Shown in pieces: positions 42,176 through 50,596 of a stretch of DNA of 64,000 bases. The notes beneath the pieces were generated by a model that saw nothing but the letters and a program-made list of their open reading frames with translations, was not told the DNA's origin and did not search any database. The position numbers and the translations under genes are program-made. This DNA comes from JAHBTB01 sp964451255 (GTDB taxonomy: Bacteria > Armatimonadota > Fimbriimonadia > Fimbriimonadales > Fimbriimonadaceae), in the NCBI GenBank assembly GCA_964451255.1, contig CAYVHL010000008.1, positions 1 to 64,000 on the forward strand. Reading direction: 5' to 3'. How positions within the stretch are numbered: position 1 is the first letter of the stretch; every line of letters starts with the position of its first letter.

Positions 42176-42841
42176 ATGTACCTCATCCTAATCGGTGGCG
42201 GTAACGTCGGCCTTCAGCTCGCCAAGCGGCTGATCGCACGCGGCCATGAAGTCTTGCTCATGGAAAAAAACGCCCAGATGGCACAGAAGCTAGGCAACCA
42301 CTTGGGCGACGAATTTGTCATGCACGGCGACGGGTGCGAGATACTATCGCAAAAGGCGGCTGGGTTCAGCAGGGCTGATGTTGTGGTCGCGGTGACCGGC
42401 GAGGACGAGGACAACCTCGTCGTCAGCCAACTCGCCAAAGAGGTTTGGAAGGTCAAGCGGGTCGTGGCCCGAGTGAACGACCCTAATCATGAGCAGATCT
42501 TTCGTGAGATCGGCATAGACGACACAGTCAGTGCGACCGGCATCATTTTCAGCTTGATCGACCAACAAATCTCGTCTGACGAGCTGATTGCGGTAGGCCA
42601 TCTCCATAAGGGGCACGTGGAGGTCGTGGAGAGCATCCTTAGCCACCGGTCGCCATTGGTGAACAAGGCTGTCCGGGACATCTCCCTGCCGACCGGCACG
42701 TTCTTGGTTTATCTCGTCCGCGACGGCGTCGGTATGAACGTCGGCGGAGACACGGTGTTGCTTGCTGGAGACATGCTGGTCGCCCTTGTGCCGGTCGCCC
42801 GGGCGGAAGAGCTCAAGACCACGTTGCTCGACCGAGACTAG
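42176..42841 (+). CDS. TrkA-like potassium uptake regulator (RCK-N plus RCK-C)
   Basis: A 221-residue protein with the GGGNVG Rossmann motif (MYLILIGGGNVGLQLAKRL), the RARVND-like VARVNDPNHEQIF segment and a C-terminal TrkA-C domain (GTFLVYLVRDGVGMNVGGDTVLLAGDML). Its ATG follows the preceding TAG by two bases. It is convergent with the E2 gene, with a 3-base gap. The transporter it regulates must be elsewhere. Confidence 0.88.
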   Translation: MYLILIGGGNVGLQLAKRLIARGHEVLLMEKNAQMAQKLGNHLGDEFVMHGDGCEILSQKAAGFSRADVVVAVTGEDEDNLVVSQLAKEVWKVKRVVARVNDPNHEQIFREIGIDDTVSATGIIFSLIDQQISSDELIAVGHLHKGHVEVVESILSHRSPLVNKAVRDISLPTGTFLVYLVRDGVGMNVGGDTVLLAGDMLVALVPVARAEELKTTLLDRD

Positions 42842-42844
42842 TCC

Positions 42845-44077
42845 TTAGCTGAGCAGCCGGGTCGGGTTCTCAAGGTACTCCCGCACCTTGTTCATGAACC
42901 GGGCGCCGACCGCGCCGTCGACCACACGGTGGTCGAAGGATCCCGTGATGTTCATTGTCCACTGGGCGACGACCTCGTCGTCCTCCGTGATGATCGGGAT
43001 ACGCTTGGCTGTGCCGATAGCGACGATAGCCGCGTTAGGCGCGTTGATGATCGCCGTGAACTCGTCGACGTCGAGCATGCCCATGTTGCTGACGCTGAAC
43101 GTCGAGCCCCCCAACTCATCAGGGCTCAGCTTGTTGTCCCTGGCCTTTGTCGCCAAGTCACGGCTGGCGGCCGAAATCTGACGGAGGGTCATGTTGTCGG
43201 CGTTCTTGATCACTGGAACGGTCAGGCCTTCGTCAAGCGCGACCGCCATGCCCACGTTCACGGTGCCATATTGCAAGAGATGGTCGCCTTGGTACGTGCT
43301 GTTGACGACCGGCATCTCCCTTAGGGCCAAGGCACACGCTCGGATGACGAAGTCGTTGACGGATATCTTTCCGCCTTCTTCCTCTTTGAACGCTTCGCGC
43401 ACGGCGTGGATCTTGTCCAGATTGACTTCCAACTTGACGTAGAAGTGCGGCACTTGTTGCTTCGACTGCGTCGTACGCTGGGCGGTGATCTGACGAAGGC
43501 GACCAAGCTTGACCACCTTGTCCTCCTTTGTGGCGACCACGGCCGTCACATTGGGCGACATAGACGGGAGTTTGGTACCACCGGCTATGGCAGCTCGCAC
43601 GTCTTTTTCGACAATGCGACCACCTGGTCCGGTGCCGGTCAGGCTATGCAGGTCGACACCTGCCTCGGCGGCGATCCGCTTTGCCAACGGGCTGGCCTTG
43701 ACACGGCCTGTGGAGGTTGGTGCCGGTTCAGGCCGACTAGGGGCGGTCGGAACGGGCGCGGCAGCGGCGACAGGCTCTGCGGGCTGCGTTTTGGCCGGGG
43801 CGGCGTCGCCACCCGATCCCCATCCGGCAGGGAGCTTCTCCCCGTCCTTCAGGATTGCGGCGATCGGCCTTCCGACCGGCACCGTCCCTTCTGGGCCGAC
43901 GAGGAAGCCGGTCAGGGTTCCCGTTCCAGGGCTCTCGAGCTCCAGGGTCGCCTTGTCCGTCTGGATCGTCCCGATGATTTCGCCCGATTTGACGGATTCA
44001 CCGTCTTTTTTGAGCCATTCCAGGAGGGTTCCCTCCTCCATTCCGTCGCCCATCTTGGGCATGATCACTTCGGTCAT
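42845..44077 (-). CDS. pdhC: Dihydrolipoamide acetyltransferase, E2 of pyruvate dehydrogenase
   Basis: 410 residues. One lipoyl domain with Lys42 in IQTDKATLE is followed by an Ala/Pro-rich linker, a peripheral-subunit-binding domain (ASPLAKRIAAEAGVDLHSLTGTG) and the catalytic domain ending with FDHRVVDGA (His383). It forms the core of the complex with the E1 pair encoded at 9650-11651, 31 kb away, by inference. A branched-chain specificity is possible. ATG at 44077 with AAAGG upstream. Confidence 0.93.
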   Translation of the reverse strand: MTEVIMPKMGDGMEEGTLLEWLKKDGESVKSGEIIGTIQTDKATLELESPGTGTLTGFLVGPEGTVPVGRPIAAILKDGEKLPAGWGSGGDAAPAKTQPAEPVAAAAPVPTAPSRPEPAPTSTGRVKASPLAKRIAAEAGVDLHSLTGTGPGGRIVEKDVRAAIAGGTKLPSMSPNVTAVVATKEDKVVKLGRLRQITAQRTTQSKQQVPHFYVKLEVNLDKIHAVREAFKEEEGGKISVNDFVIRACALALREMPVVNSTYQGDHLLQYGTVNVGMAVALDEGLTVPVIKNADNMTLRQISAASRDLATKARDNKLSPDELGGSTFSVSNMGMLDVDEFTAIINAPNAAIVAIGTAKRIPIITEDDEVVAQWTMNITGSFDHRVVDGAVGARFMNKVREYLENPTRLLS

Positions 44078-44138
44078 TTGCGCAGCCTTTTCGCGGGGTC
44101 AGGATACCTTCTGACCGTCTGGGGAGCCGGGGGCCTGT

Positions 44139-45161
44139 TCAAGCCATCGAAGGTGCCGCGTGGAGGGCGAGGGCTGCCCCGCCGAGGAGCCCTGCATCCT
44201 CAAGGTGTTGAGCCACAAGAATCTGGCAGTCGACATACAGCGATGGGGCCGCCGAATTCTGTGCCTCCGCCAACAGCGAGTCCATGAAATAAGGATGGGC
44301 TTTGGCGACTTGGCCACCGATCGCCAAGACGTCGGGTGCGAAGATGTTGATGAAGTTGCCCGCCCCGACGCCAAGCCATCCGCCGAACTCGCGCCAGACT
44401 TCTAATGCGAGCACGTCTCCGGTAGCCGCGGCCTCGCTCAACAGCTTCGGGGTGACTTTGGAATAGTCGCCTTCGGTCAAGTCGTTCAAGAGCGACTTCC
44501 GACCTCGTCGAAGCCGGTGTTGGGCTCGCCTGATCACGGCGTCACGTTGACAGTAGGCTTCAATCGCACCATAGCTCCCGGCGTTGCAGTCCAGACCGCC
44601 CCGCATCACGACCGTGTGTCCGAGTTCGACCCCTCCGAGGTTTCCCCCCACCAAGAGTTGTGGCCCTGTCGCAGCCCCCATCACGCTCCTCGGCCCAAGC
44701 ACCACGCCACCGCCGATCCCCGTCCCAAGTGTCAGCATCACCAAGCAATTGGCGCTTCCGCCGCCTGTTCCGAACATGTACTCTCCCATGGCCGCGGCAT
44801 TGGCATCGTTGGCCATTGTTATAGGTATGCCGACCCTCGACTCCAACTCGGCCTTCATCGGCACGTTCTGCCAGTAATGGAAGACACCGTCGATGGTCAT
44901 GCCGAAGTTTGGAGCCCACTTGACTAGCCCGGCGGCATCGTCGATGTGCCCTGGGATCGCCATCCCTACCCGTTCTGGCGGAACAGACGCTCCGGATATT
45001 GCCTGGCGGACCGTCAGCGAGACCTGGTCCAGTATCCTCTCGGTTCCTTCCTGGGCGAGTGACAGCTGTTCGTGCCGGGCGCCGGCCGGACTCCCGTCCT
45101 CAAATAGGGCTTGGGCGCGGACATTGGTCCCTCCCAAATCAACTCCGACGACGCATCGCAT
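44139..45161 (-). CDS. ROK family sugar kinase (glucokinase-like)
   Basis: 340 residues with the N-terminal phosphate motif VGVDLGGTNVRA, the catalytic region ANDANAAAMGEYMFGTGGG and LTLGTGIGGG. The usual ROK zinc motif CxCGxxGCxE is degenerate here (LDCNAGSYGAIEA), keeping the first Cys and the Glu only, so zinc binding is doubtful. It probably phosphorylates glucose or a related hexose. Its start diverges from the MoxR gene; the 99-base gap between them must hold promoters. Confidence 0.85.
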   Translation of the reverse strand: MRCVVGVDLGGTNVRAQALFEDGSPAGARHEQLSLAQEGTERILDQVSLTVRQAISGASVPPERVGMAIPGHIDDAAGLVKWAPNFGMTIDGVFHYWQNVPMKAELESRVGIPITMANDANAAAMGEYMFGTGGGSANCLVMLTLGTGIGGGVVLGPRSVMGAATGPQLLVGGNLGGVELGHTVVMRGGLDCNAGSYGAIEAYCQRDAVIRRAQHRLRRGRKSLLNDLTEGDYSKVTPKLLSEAAATGDVLALEVWREFGGWLGVGAGNFINIFAPDVLAIGGQVAKAHPYFMDSLLAEAQNSAAPSLYVDCQILVAQHLEDAGLLGGAALALHAAPSMA

Positions 45162-45260
45162 GCTGTGACGTAAGGGAATGTACCCGTCGTCTGTCTTTTA
45201 TGCCGCGCCAAACGACGACGCATAAGTATGGACTGGTAACTTGGTTTGTGAGGGACGCTA

Positions 45261-46211
45261 TTGGATCACGTTGATGTCGCAGAACTAGCCGGTCGAATGA
45301 CCGATCAGATTGGAAGGGCCATTGTTGGAAAACAGGAGACGATCGAGGAGACCGTCCTTGGACTTCTCTGCGGCGGACACATCTTGATCGAGGACGTGCC
45401 TGGCGTCGGCAAGACCACACTGGCAAAGGCGGTCGCCCGGACGATCGGCGGCGACTTCCGGCGTATCCAGTTCACTCCCGACCTCTTGCCCAGTGACATC
45501 ACCGGATCCTCCATCTATAACCAAAACACACAAGACTTTGAGTTTCGACCAGGCCCTCTGTTTGCGAACGTCGTCTTGGTCGATGAGGTCAACCGAGCCA
45601 CACCCAAGACGCAGGCTGCACTCCTCGAAGCAATGGAAGAGCATCAAGTCTCCAGCGACGGTGTCACTCACAAGCTTCCTTCTCCTTTCTTCGTGTTGGC
45701 GACCCAGAACAACATCGAGATGACCGGCACCTATCCCCTGCCGGAAGCCCAACTGGACCGGTTTTTCGCCCGCGTGTCCCTCGGATACCCAAGCCGCGAG
45801 AGCGAAGGCGACATCCTGCGCCAACAGCAAACCGCACACCCAGTGGAGACCCTTGAGCAAGTCGCCACCCTTGAAGAATTGCAGGTCGCCCAACAGGCGT
45901 GCAAAGAAGTCTTCGTCCACGACTCGGTCCGCGACTACATTGTCGACATCGTCCGCGCGACACGCGAGACGAGCCAGCTTGTCCTTGGCGCCTCTCCTCG
46001 CGGCTCGCTCTATCTGATGCAGGCCGCCCAGGCAAAGGCCGCTACCCAGGGTGAAAAGTACGTCCGCCCAGACGATGTGAGATCCGTAGCCACATTGGTC
46101 CTCGGCCACCGTGTCATCGTTCGTGGAGAGATCCGGGCACGGGGAATGGGCGGCGACGACATCATACGCAACCTGCTCGACACCGTCCCTGCCCCCGTTC
46201 CAGTCGCCTAA
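45261..46211 (+). CDS. MoxR family AAA+ ATPase
   Basis: 316 residues with Walker A EDVPGVGKTTLA (around residues 45-55), Walker B VVLVDEVNRATPKTQAALLEAMEE and the sensor region ATQNNIEMTGTYPLPEAQLDRF. It probably acts as a chaperone-like ATPase with the DUF58 partner encoded next. The start is TTG at 45261 with AGGGA upstream; no in-frame ATG is available nearby. First gene of the MoxR-DUF58-transglutaminase-holA unit. Confidence 0.93.
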   Translation: MDHVDVAELAGRMTDQIGRAIVGKQETIEETVLGLLCGGHILIEDVPGVGKTTLAKAVARTIGGDFRRIQFTPDLLPSDITGSSIYNQNTQDFEFRPGPLFANVVLVDEVNRATPKTQAALLEAMEEHQVSSDGVTHKLPSPFFVLATQNNIEMTGTYPLPEAQLDRFFARVSLGYPSRESEGDILRQQQTAHPVETLEQVATLEELQVAQQACKEVFVHDSVRDYIVDIVRATRETSQLVLGASPRGSLYLMQAAQAKAATQGEKYVRPDDVRSVATLVLGHRVIVRGEIRARGMGGDDIIRNLLDTVPAPVPVA

Positions 46212-46217
46212 ACCGAC

Positions 46218-47414
46218 ATGGTCAACCGTTACGCGTCAATCGCGCTGTCGTGGTCGTCGCTGTTCCTGATCGTCATGGCGATCCTCGTGAACTCGACGGC
46301 GCTCTTCTACATGGCGACCGCCGTCATCGCCACGATCGCAGCGTCGCACATCCAGGCGAGACTCGCTGTCCGCTTTCTCCGGTTCGAGCGCTATACCGCC
46401 CCGGCAGTCAAGGTCGGCGAACTGGTGACCGTTGAGATCGTCGTCTGGAGTGAGCGCCAGTTGAAACGGCCCTTGGTGCACGTCGTCGACCTCCTGCCCA
46501 AGAGGCTGGTGACCAGCGAACTGACCCCCAGTCTTCCCGTCGCCCCCAGCTTTGACCAGCCGATCAAGACTCGGTACCAGTTTCGGCCGAAACGGCGCGG
46601 CAGGTTCCGCTGGGACAAGTTGGTCGTCGTCGGCACCGACGCATTGGGCCTGGTGACGACGGAGAAGGAGTATGTGACCGAGGCGGTCGAACTGACGGTC
46701 TACCCTACACCGTTGCCTGTCAATGAAGACATCAAACCCAGGCTGGGTTGGGGCGCCAGCGACGTCGAAAGCGGGCGGGTACGGGGAGCGGGTCTTGATC
46801 CTCGGGGCATCCGTGAGTTCAGCCACGGCGATCCCCTTCGGTACATCCATTGGCGGAGCACGGCAAAGCGAGGCCGGTTGATGGTCAAGGAGTTTGAGAC
46901 AGGCTCTGGCCTTACGATCCACTTCATCCTCCAGCGGCAGAACGGGACGGACATCGGATCGGAAGAGACTTCCACGTTCGAAGCAATGTGCGGCAACGCG
47001 CTGTACTTAGCGGTCGACTATGCTAAGAAAGGAGCGACGGTAATCCTCCCGATAGAGGAGAACCGAGAAAGCGCATCTGCCCATTCCGAGGTCCGTGAAA
47101 GATGCATCCGCGAGATCCTCACCGACATCCAGCCCACCTCCAGCACCTCATTGGCTGACGACGTGATGTCCGTACGGCGAAACATCCGGCCAGGCGAGAC
47201 AGTCGTGCTCTTTGTCGGCGTCCAAGACCCCTCCCTACCCGGTGTGATCGCCGGTTGGCCGGATGTCCAAGTCACCGTGTTGGGATATGACCCGAACGAG
47301 TACGGCCAGATGCACGCCGGCCAAAAACCGGCCACCGACCCGCGGTATGTGGACTCTCTAGAGACAGCCGGGGCAACATTCATCGCTCTGCCAAGGACGG
47401 AGAGGCTAGGATGA
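46218..47414 (+). CDS. DUF58 domain membrane protein
   Basis: 398 residues. Two N-terminal membrane helices (SIALSWSSLFLIVMAILVN and FYMATAVIATIAAS) are followed by a soluble domain with the DUF58 signature DPRGIREFSHGDPLRYIHW. A vWA-like tail follows. DUF58 proteins pair with MoxR ATPases. Its stop overlaps the start of the transglutaminase gene as ATGA. Function of the system is not established. Confidence 0.9.
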   Translation: MVNRYASIALSWSSLFLIVMAILVNSTALFYMATAVIATIAASHIQARLAVRFLRFERYTAPAVKVGELVTVEIVVWSERQLKRPLVHVVDLLPKRLVTSELTPSLPVAPSFDQPIKTRYQFRPKRRGRFRWDKLVVVGTDALGLVTTEKEYVTEAVELTVYPTPLPVNEDIKPRLGWGASDVESGRVRGAGLDPRGIREFSHGDPLRYIHWRSTAKRGRLMVKEFETGSGLTIHFILQRQNGTDIGSEETSTFEAMCGNALYLAVDYAKKGATVILPIEENRESASAHSEVRERCIREILTDIQPTSSTSLADDVMSVRRNIRPGETVVLFVGVQDPSLPGVIAGWPDVQVTVLGYDPNEYGQMHAGQKPATDPRYVDSLETAGATFIALPRTERLG

Positions 47415-49513
47415 CAAAGGCCAGCCTACAACGCGGTCTTCTGGACCACGCCCTGGCCCTCGTCGGTTGCGTGTTCGCAACATATTCGCTCGGAATCAGC
47501 GTCGCCAAGCCAATCCTTGCCTACACTCTGTCCGGCCTGTGCGTCTTCAGTGTCTTAGTCGGCAGCCTTTTGAGCAGGGCGCTGGCGAAGTCCAAGATTC
47601 TGCAGTACGACTCGTGGATTGCCGCCGCACTTGGCCTCACTTCCGTCTTCTTCACGCTGAAACTGAACCAGATCTTGCCGGAAGACGGCTTCCCCATCGA
47701 ACTGATCGCCGGGGCGGCCTTATCCCTGCTCGTCATCTTTACTGGGTTCGCCGCGTGGCGGGACGGGACGCTTCTTTTCCTCAGCCTGCCTTGCATCGCC
47801 ATGTTTGGCCTAGTCGGGACGTTTGACGTCTATCGGCCTGCGACCGCCCTTTTCTTCCTCTTTCTCATCTCTGTGGCGGTCTTGTACGCCAGGGTCTATC
47901 TACGGTCGATGTCGGAGCGAGTGGAGAGGCTTGGCGCCGACACTGACCTGTTGCGGAGGGACGCTTGGAAGTGGGTGGCGGGGCCCGAATGGGCCTTCGT
48001 GTCGGCCGGTGCGATAGTCGTCATCAGCTTGATCGCGGGTCCCATCATCCAAGTCGGCCTGAGCGGAGTTTCGGGACAGGTGCGCGTCAACTTGCCCCAA
48101 CAACGCAACCCCTTCGTGCCAGCGGTGAACCAAGTCGCACCCGTCGATGTCAGGGTCGGAAACGGGCCGGTAAACCTGAGCGACAGCATTGAGTTCAAAG
48201 TCAAGATGGATCGAGGCCGGTACCTTCGGACCAGGTCATACGCAGTTTATCGGTCGCCAGGTTGGATCGTTCCGTTCGACACACTGAACCCTGACTTTGA
48301 CCTTTCGATCAACTCTGGCCCGGTAAGCGAAGCAACTGACGGCACGTACAACCTCATCCCTGGTGACTCTTCACCGTTTGAGCCCTTTGACCGACCGAAA
48401 GACATCCCCATTACGTTCAAACCAAACAGGTTTATCGACGCCTACCTTCCTTCACCCGGGCCTGTCGTCAGGGTGGCTGGCGACCCTCAAGCCTTTGTCC
48501 GCGTGCGCTATGACGGCGTGGCATATAAAATGCAGCTACAGTTTGGCGACTCCGTTACCTATGTCTGCCAAGTCGATGGGCAACCCATTGAGGAAGGAGA
48601 TCCCCGCGCCACGCACTCGACCCAGCTTCCCCCGGTCATCAGGAGCATGGGCAGGGTATTGGCTGAAGCCACGGATGCGCCATCTAAGATCCGCGAGTTT
48701 GCCGCAAACGCCATTACCGGAATCAAGGATCCCTACCAAAAGGCTTTGGCCCTCAAACATGCCATAGCTCGCGCCGCCACCTATAACACACAGGTTCCCC
48801 CGTGTCCGCCAAACAAGGATCCGATCGAGTGGTTCCTGTTCGATAAGAAGGAAGGTTATTGCGACAGCTTTGCGTCTGCGATGGTGTTGGCAGCCAGGTC
48901 AGTCGGACTCCCTGCCCGCTACACGGTCGGTTACGCGATCGACGAGAGCCAATTGGATCCTGACGACGGATACTACACTGTCCGGAACAAGGATTCCCAC
49001 GCGTGGGCCGAGGTGTATTTTACGGGACACGGTTGGGTTCCATTTGATCCTACGGACGAGGCGACCAGCTCGGATCCCAAGGCACGCAATAAGGATGATG
49101 ACCTTGCCTTCTTCGACAAGCCCATTGTGAGGGCCGTGATCATCGCCTTCGCGACCATTTGCATGGCCGTCCCGATCTTGATTTGGGCATGGTTCCTCAC
49201 TTCAGCACGAGCCGCCGCGCAGTCCGGCAACCCCTTCATGGTCAAGCTCGTCTGGGTTCAAAACGACTTTCAGAAGTCGATTGAAAGTGCTTCGAAACAC
49301 CCGCGCCGCTTTTCCCAGACGATCCGTTCCTTTGTCAACGGTAACCTCGCTGTCCTTGGCCCATCGGGAGGTTCGGCGGTAACTATCGCCGATGAACTGG
49401 AAAAGCTGATGTTCAGCGGCGTGACACTAGACTCCGTCATAGTCAAGGACATGCAGGCGAAGGTCCGCGCGTTCAAGCTGGCGCTCCGCGAAGCCAAGAG
49501 GTTCGATGCCTGA
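47411..49513 (+). CDS. Membrane transglutaminase-like protein (TgpA-like)
   Basis: 700 residues. Several N-terminal membrane helices (about residues 10-190) are followed by an extracytoplasmic transglutaminase core with the Cys-His-Asp triad: Cys484 (EGYCDSFASAM), His530 (KDSHAWAEVYF) and Asp546 (WVPFDPTDEA). A further membrane helix lies near residue 580, then a cytoplasmic tail. This is the standard third partner of MoxR/DUF58. The last 8 bases overlap holA. Confidence 0.9.
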   Translation: MTKASLQRGLLDHALALVGCVFATYSLGISVAKPILAYTLSGLCVFSVLVGSLLSRALAKSKILQYDSWIAAALGLTSVFFTLKLNQILPEDGFPIELIAGAALSLLVIFTGFAAWRDGTLLFLSLPCIAMFGLVGTFDVYRPATALFFLFLISVAVLYARVYLRSMSERVERLGADTDLLRRDAWKWVAGPEWAFVSAGAIVVISLIAGPIIQVGLSGVSGQVRVNLPQQRNPFVPAVNQVAPVDVRVGNGPVNLSDSIEFKVKMDRGRYLRTRSYAVYRSPGWIVPFDTLNPDFDLSINSGPVSEATDGTYNLIPGDSSPFEPFDRPKDIPITFKPNRFIDAYLPSPGPVVRVAGDPQAFVRVRYDGVAYKMQLQFGDSVTYVCQVDGQPIEEGDPRATHSTQLPPVIRSMGRVLAEATDAPSKIREFAANAITGIKDPYQKALALKHAIARAATYNTQVPPCPPNKDPIEWFLFDKKEGYCDSFASAMVLAARSVGLPARYTVGYAIDESQLDPDDGYYTVRNKDSHAWAEVYFTGHGWVPFDPTDEATSSDPKARNKDDDLAFFDKPIVRAVIIAFATICMAVPILIWAWFLTSARAAAQSGNPFMVKLVWVQNDFQKSIESASKHPRRFSQTIRSFVNGNLAVLGPSGGSAVTIADELEKLMFSGVTLDSVIVKDMQAKVRAFKLALREAKRFDA

Positions 49514-50582
49514 ATTTGACCCATCCAAAGCGGCCAACTCAAGGCTCGTGCTTCTCGCCGGTAGCGACACCGATGCACGGAGGGCAGGCCTCGAAAACCT
49601 GCTTTCTGCTATGGGAGTGGAGGAAGACGGATTCGATAGCGAGTCCCATGTCGCAGACGCGACTCCGGTCGCCGAATGGGTGGCCGCCGCATGTTCCATA
49701 CCCTTCTTGGCGAGTCTGCGGGTCGTCGTCGTCCGCAATGTCGGCAGGATCGACACAGAAGATCTCGGGGCTAACTTGGTGGCGACCCTTCGGGAAGTTC
49801 CCGAGTCCGGCCGTTTGATCCTTGTCGCAGACGACGAAGTGGGAGACGCCGACAAGCAAGGCAGGATCGCCAAGCTCGTCTCCCGCTGGGGCAAGGCCGT
49901 CAAGGACGCGGGAGGCTCTGTCTGGACATTCGAGCCGCTAACAGGCGACAAAGCTATCAATGCAGTGCGGGACCGGGCGAAGTCCGCAGGAAAGACACTG
50001 ACGCACGACACCGCGAAGTTGATCCTAGAAATGGTGGGCGACAAGATCAACCTCGCCAACAGTGAGTTGGACAAGCTTGTCCTGTATGTCGGCGACGTGA
50101 ACCAGATTACGAACCGCGACGTGGAAGCCTGCGTGTCCCCAGATCAGGACTACAACGTCTACAAGCTTGTGGACGCGGTGGTCGCAGGGCATCCCGGCTC
50201 CGCGCTCGTCCAACTCCGGACCCTGTTGGGCAAGGGTGAGAAGATCGAAGGCGAGGTGTTCAGCCGAGTGTTCCCGACTCTGTCCCGCCAGTTCCGGTTG
50301 CTCTGGCAGGCGAGGATCTTTGTCGAGAGAAACGTCCACCCAGACAACCCTCCCGTCGACGTCTTGGCCATGCTCCCGAAGAAGCCAAACCTCGCGGACG
50401 AGAAAGACTGGTTGCGCCGCAAATTCGTCCAGTCCGCCCGACGGATCAATTTCGCCCAGCTCACCCAAGCGATGGAGATGGTCGTCGATTGCGACGCACG
50501 AATGAAAGGCCAGCGTGCTTCGATCACTGCGTCCGACACCCTTGAGCAGACCGTGTTACGGCTCGCCCAAGTCTTTCGCTAG
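49506..50582 (+). CDS. holA: DNA polymerase III subunit delta
   Basis: A 358-residue clamp-loader subunit of the HolA family, with the N-terminal LVLLAGSDTDARRAGLENLL and LRVVVVRNVG, the middle AAA-like region (ELDKLVLYVGDVNQITNRDVEACV) and the C-terminal helical collar. Sequence divergence of delta is normal and assignment rests on overall pattern. The ATG overlaps the transglutaminase gene by 8 bases, an unusual operon partner. Confidence 0.88.
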   Translation: MPEFDPSKAANSRLVLLAGSDTDARRAGLENLLSAMGVEEDGFDSESHVADATPVAEWVAAACSIPFLASLRVVVVRNVGRIDTEDLGANLVATLREVPESGRLILVADDEVGDADKQGRIAKLVSRWGKAVKDAGGSVWTFEPLTGDKAINAVRDRAKSAGKTLTHDTAKLILEMVGDKINLANSELDKLVLYVGDVNQITNRDVEACVSPDQDYNVYKLVDAVVAGHPGSALVQLRTLLGKGEKIEGEVFSRVFPTLSRQFRLLWQARIFVERNVHPDNPPVDVLAMLPKKPNLADEKDWLRRKFVQSARRINFAQLTQAMEMVVDCDARMKGQRASITASDTLEQTVLRLAQVFR

Positions 50583-50596
50583 CTCTCGAATCCAGG

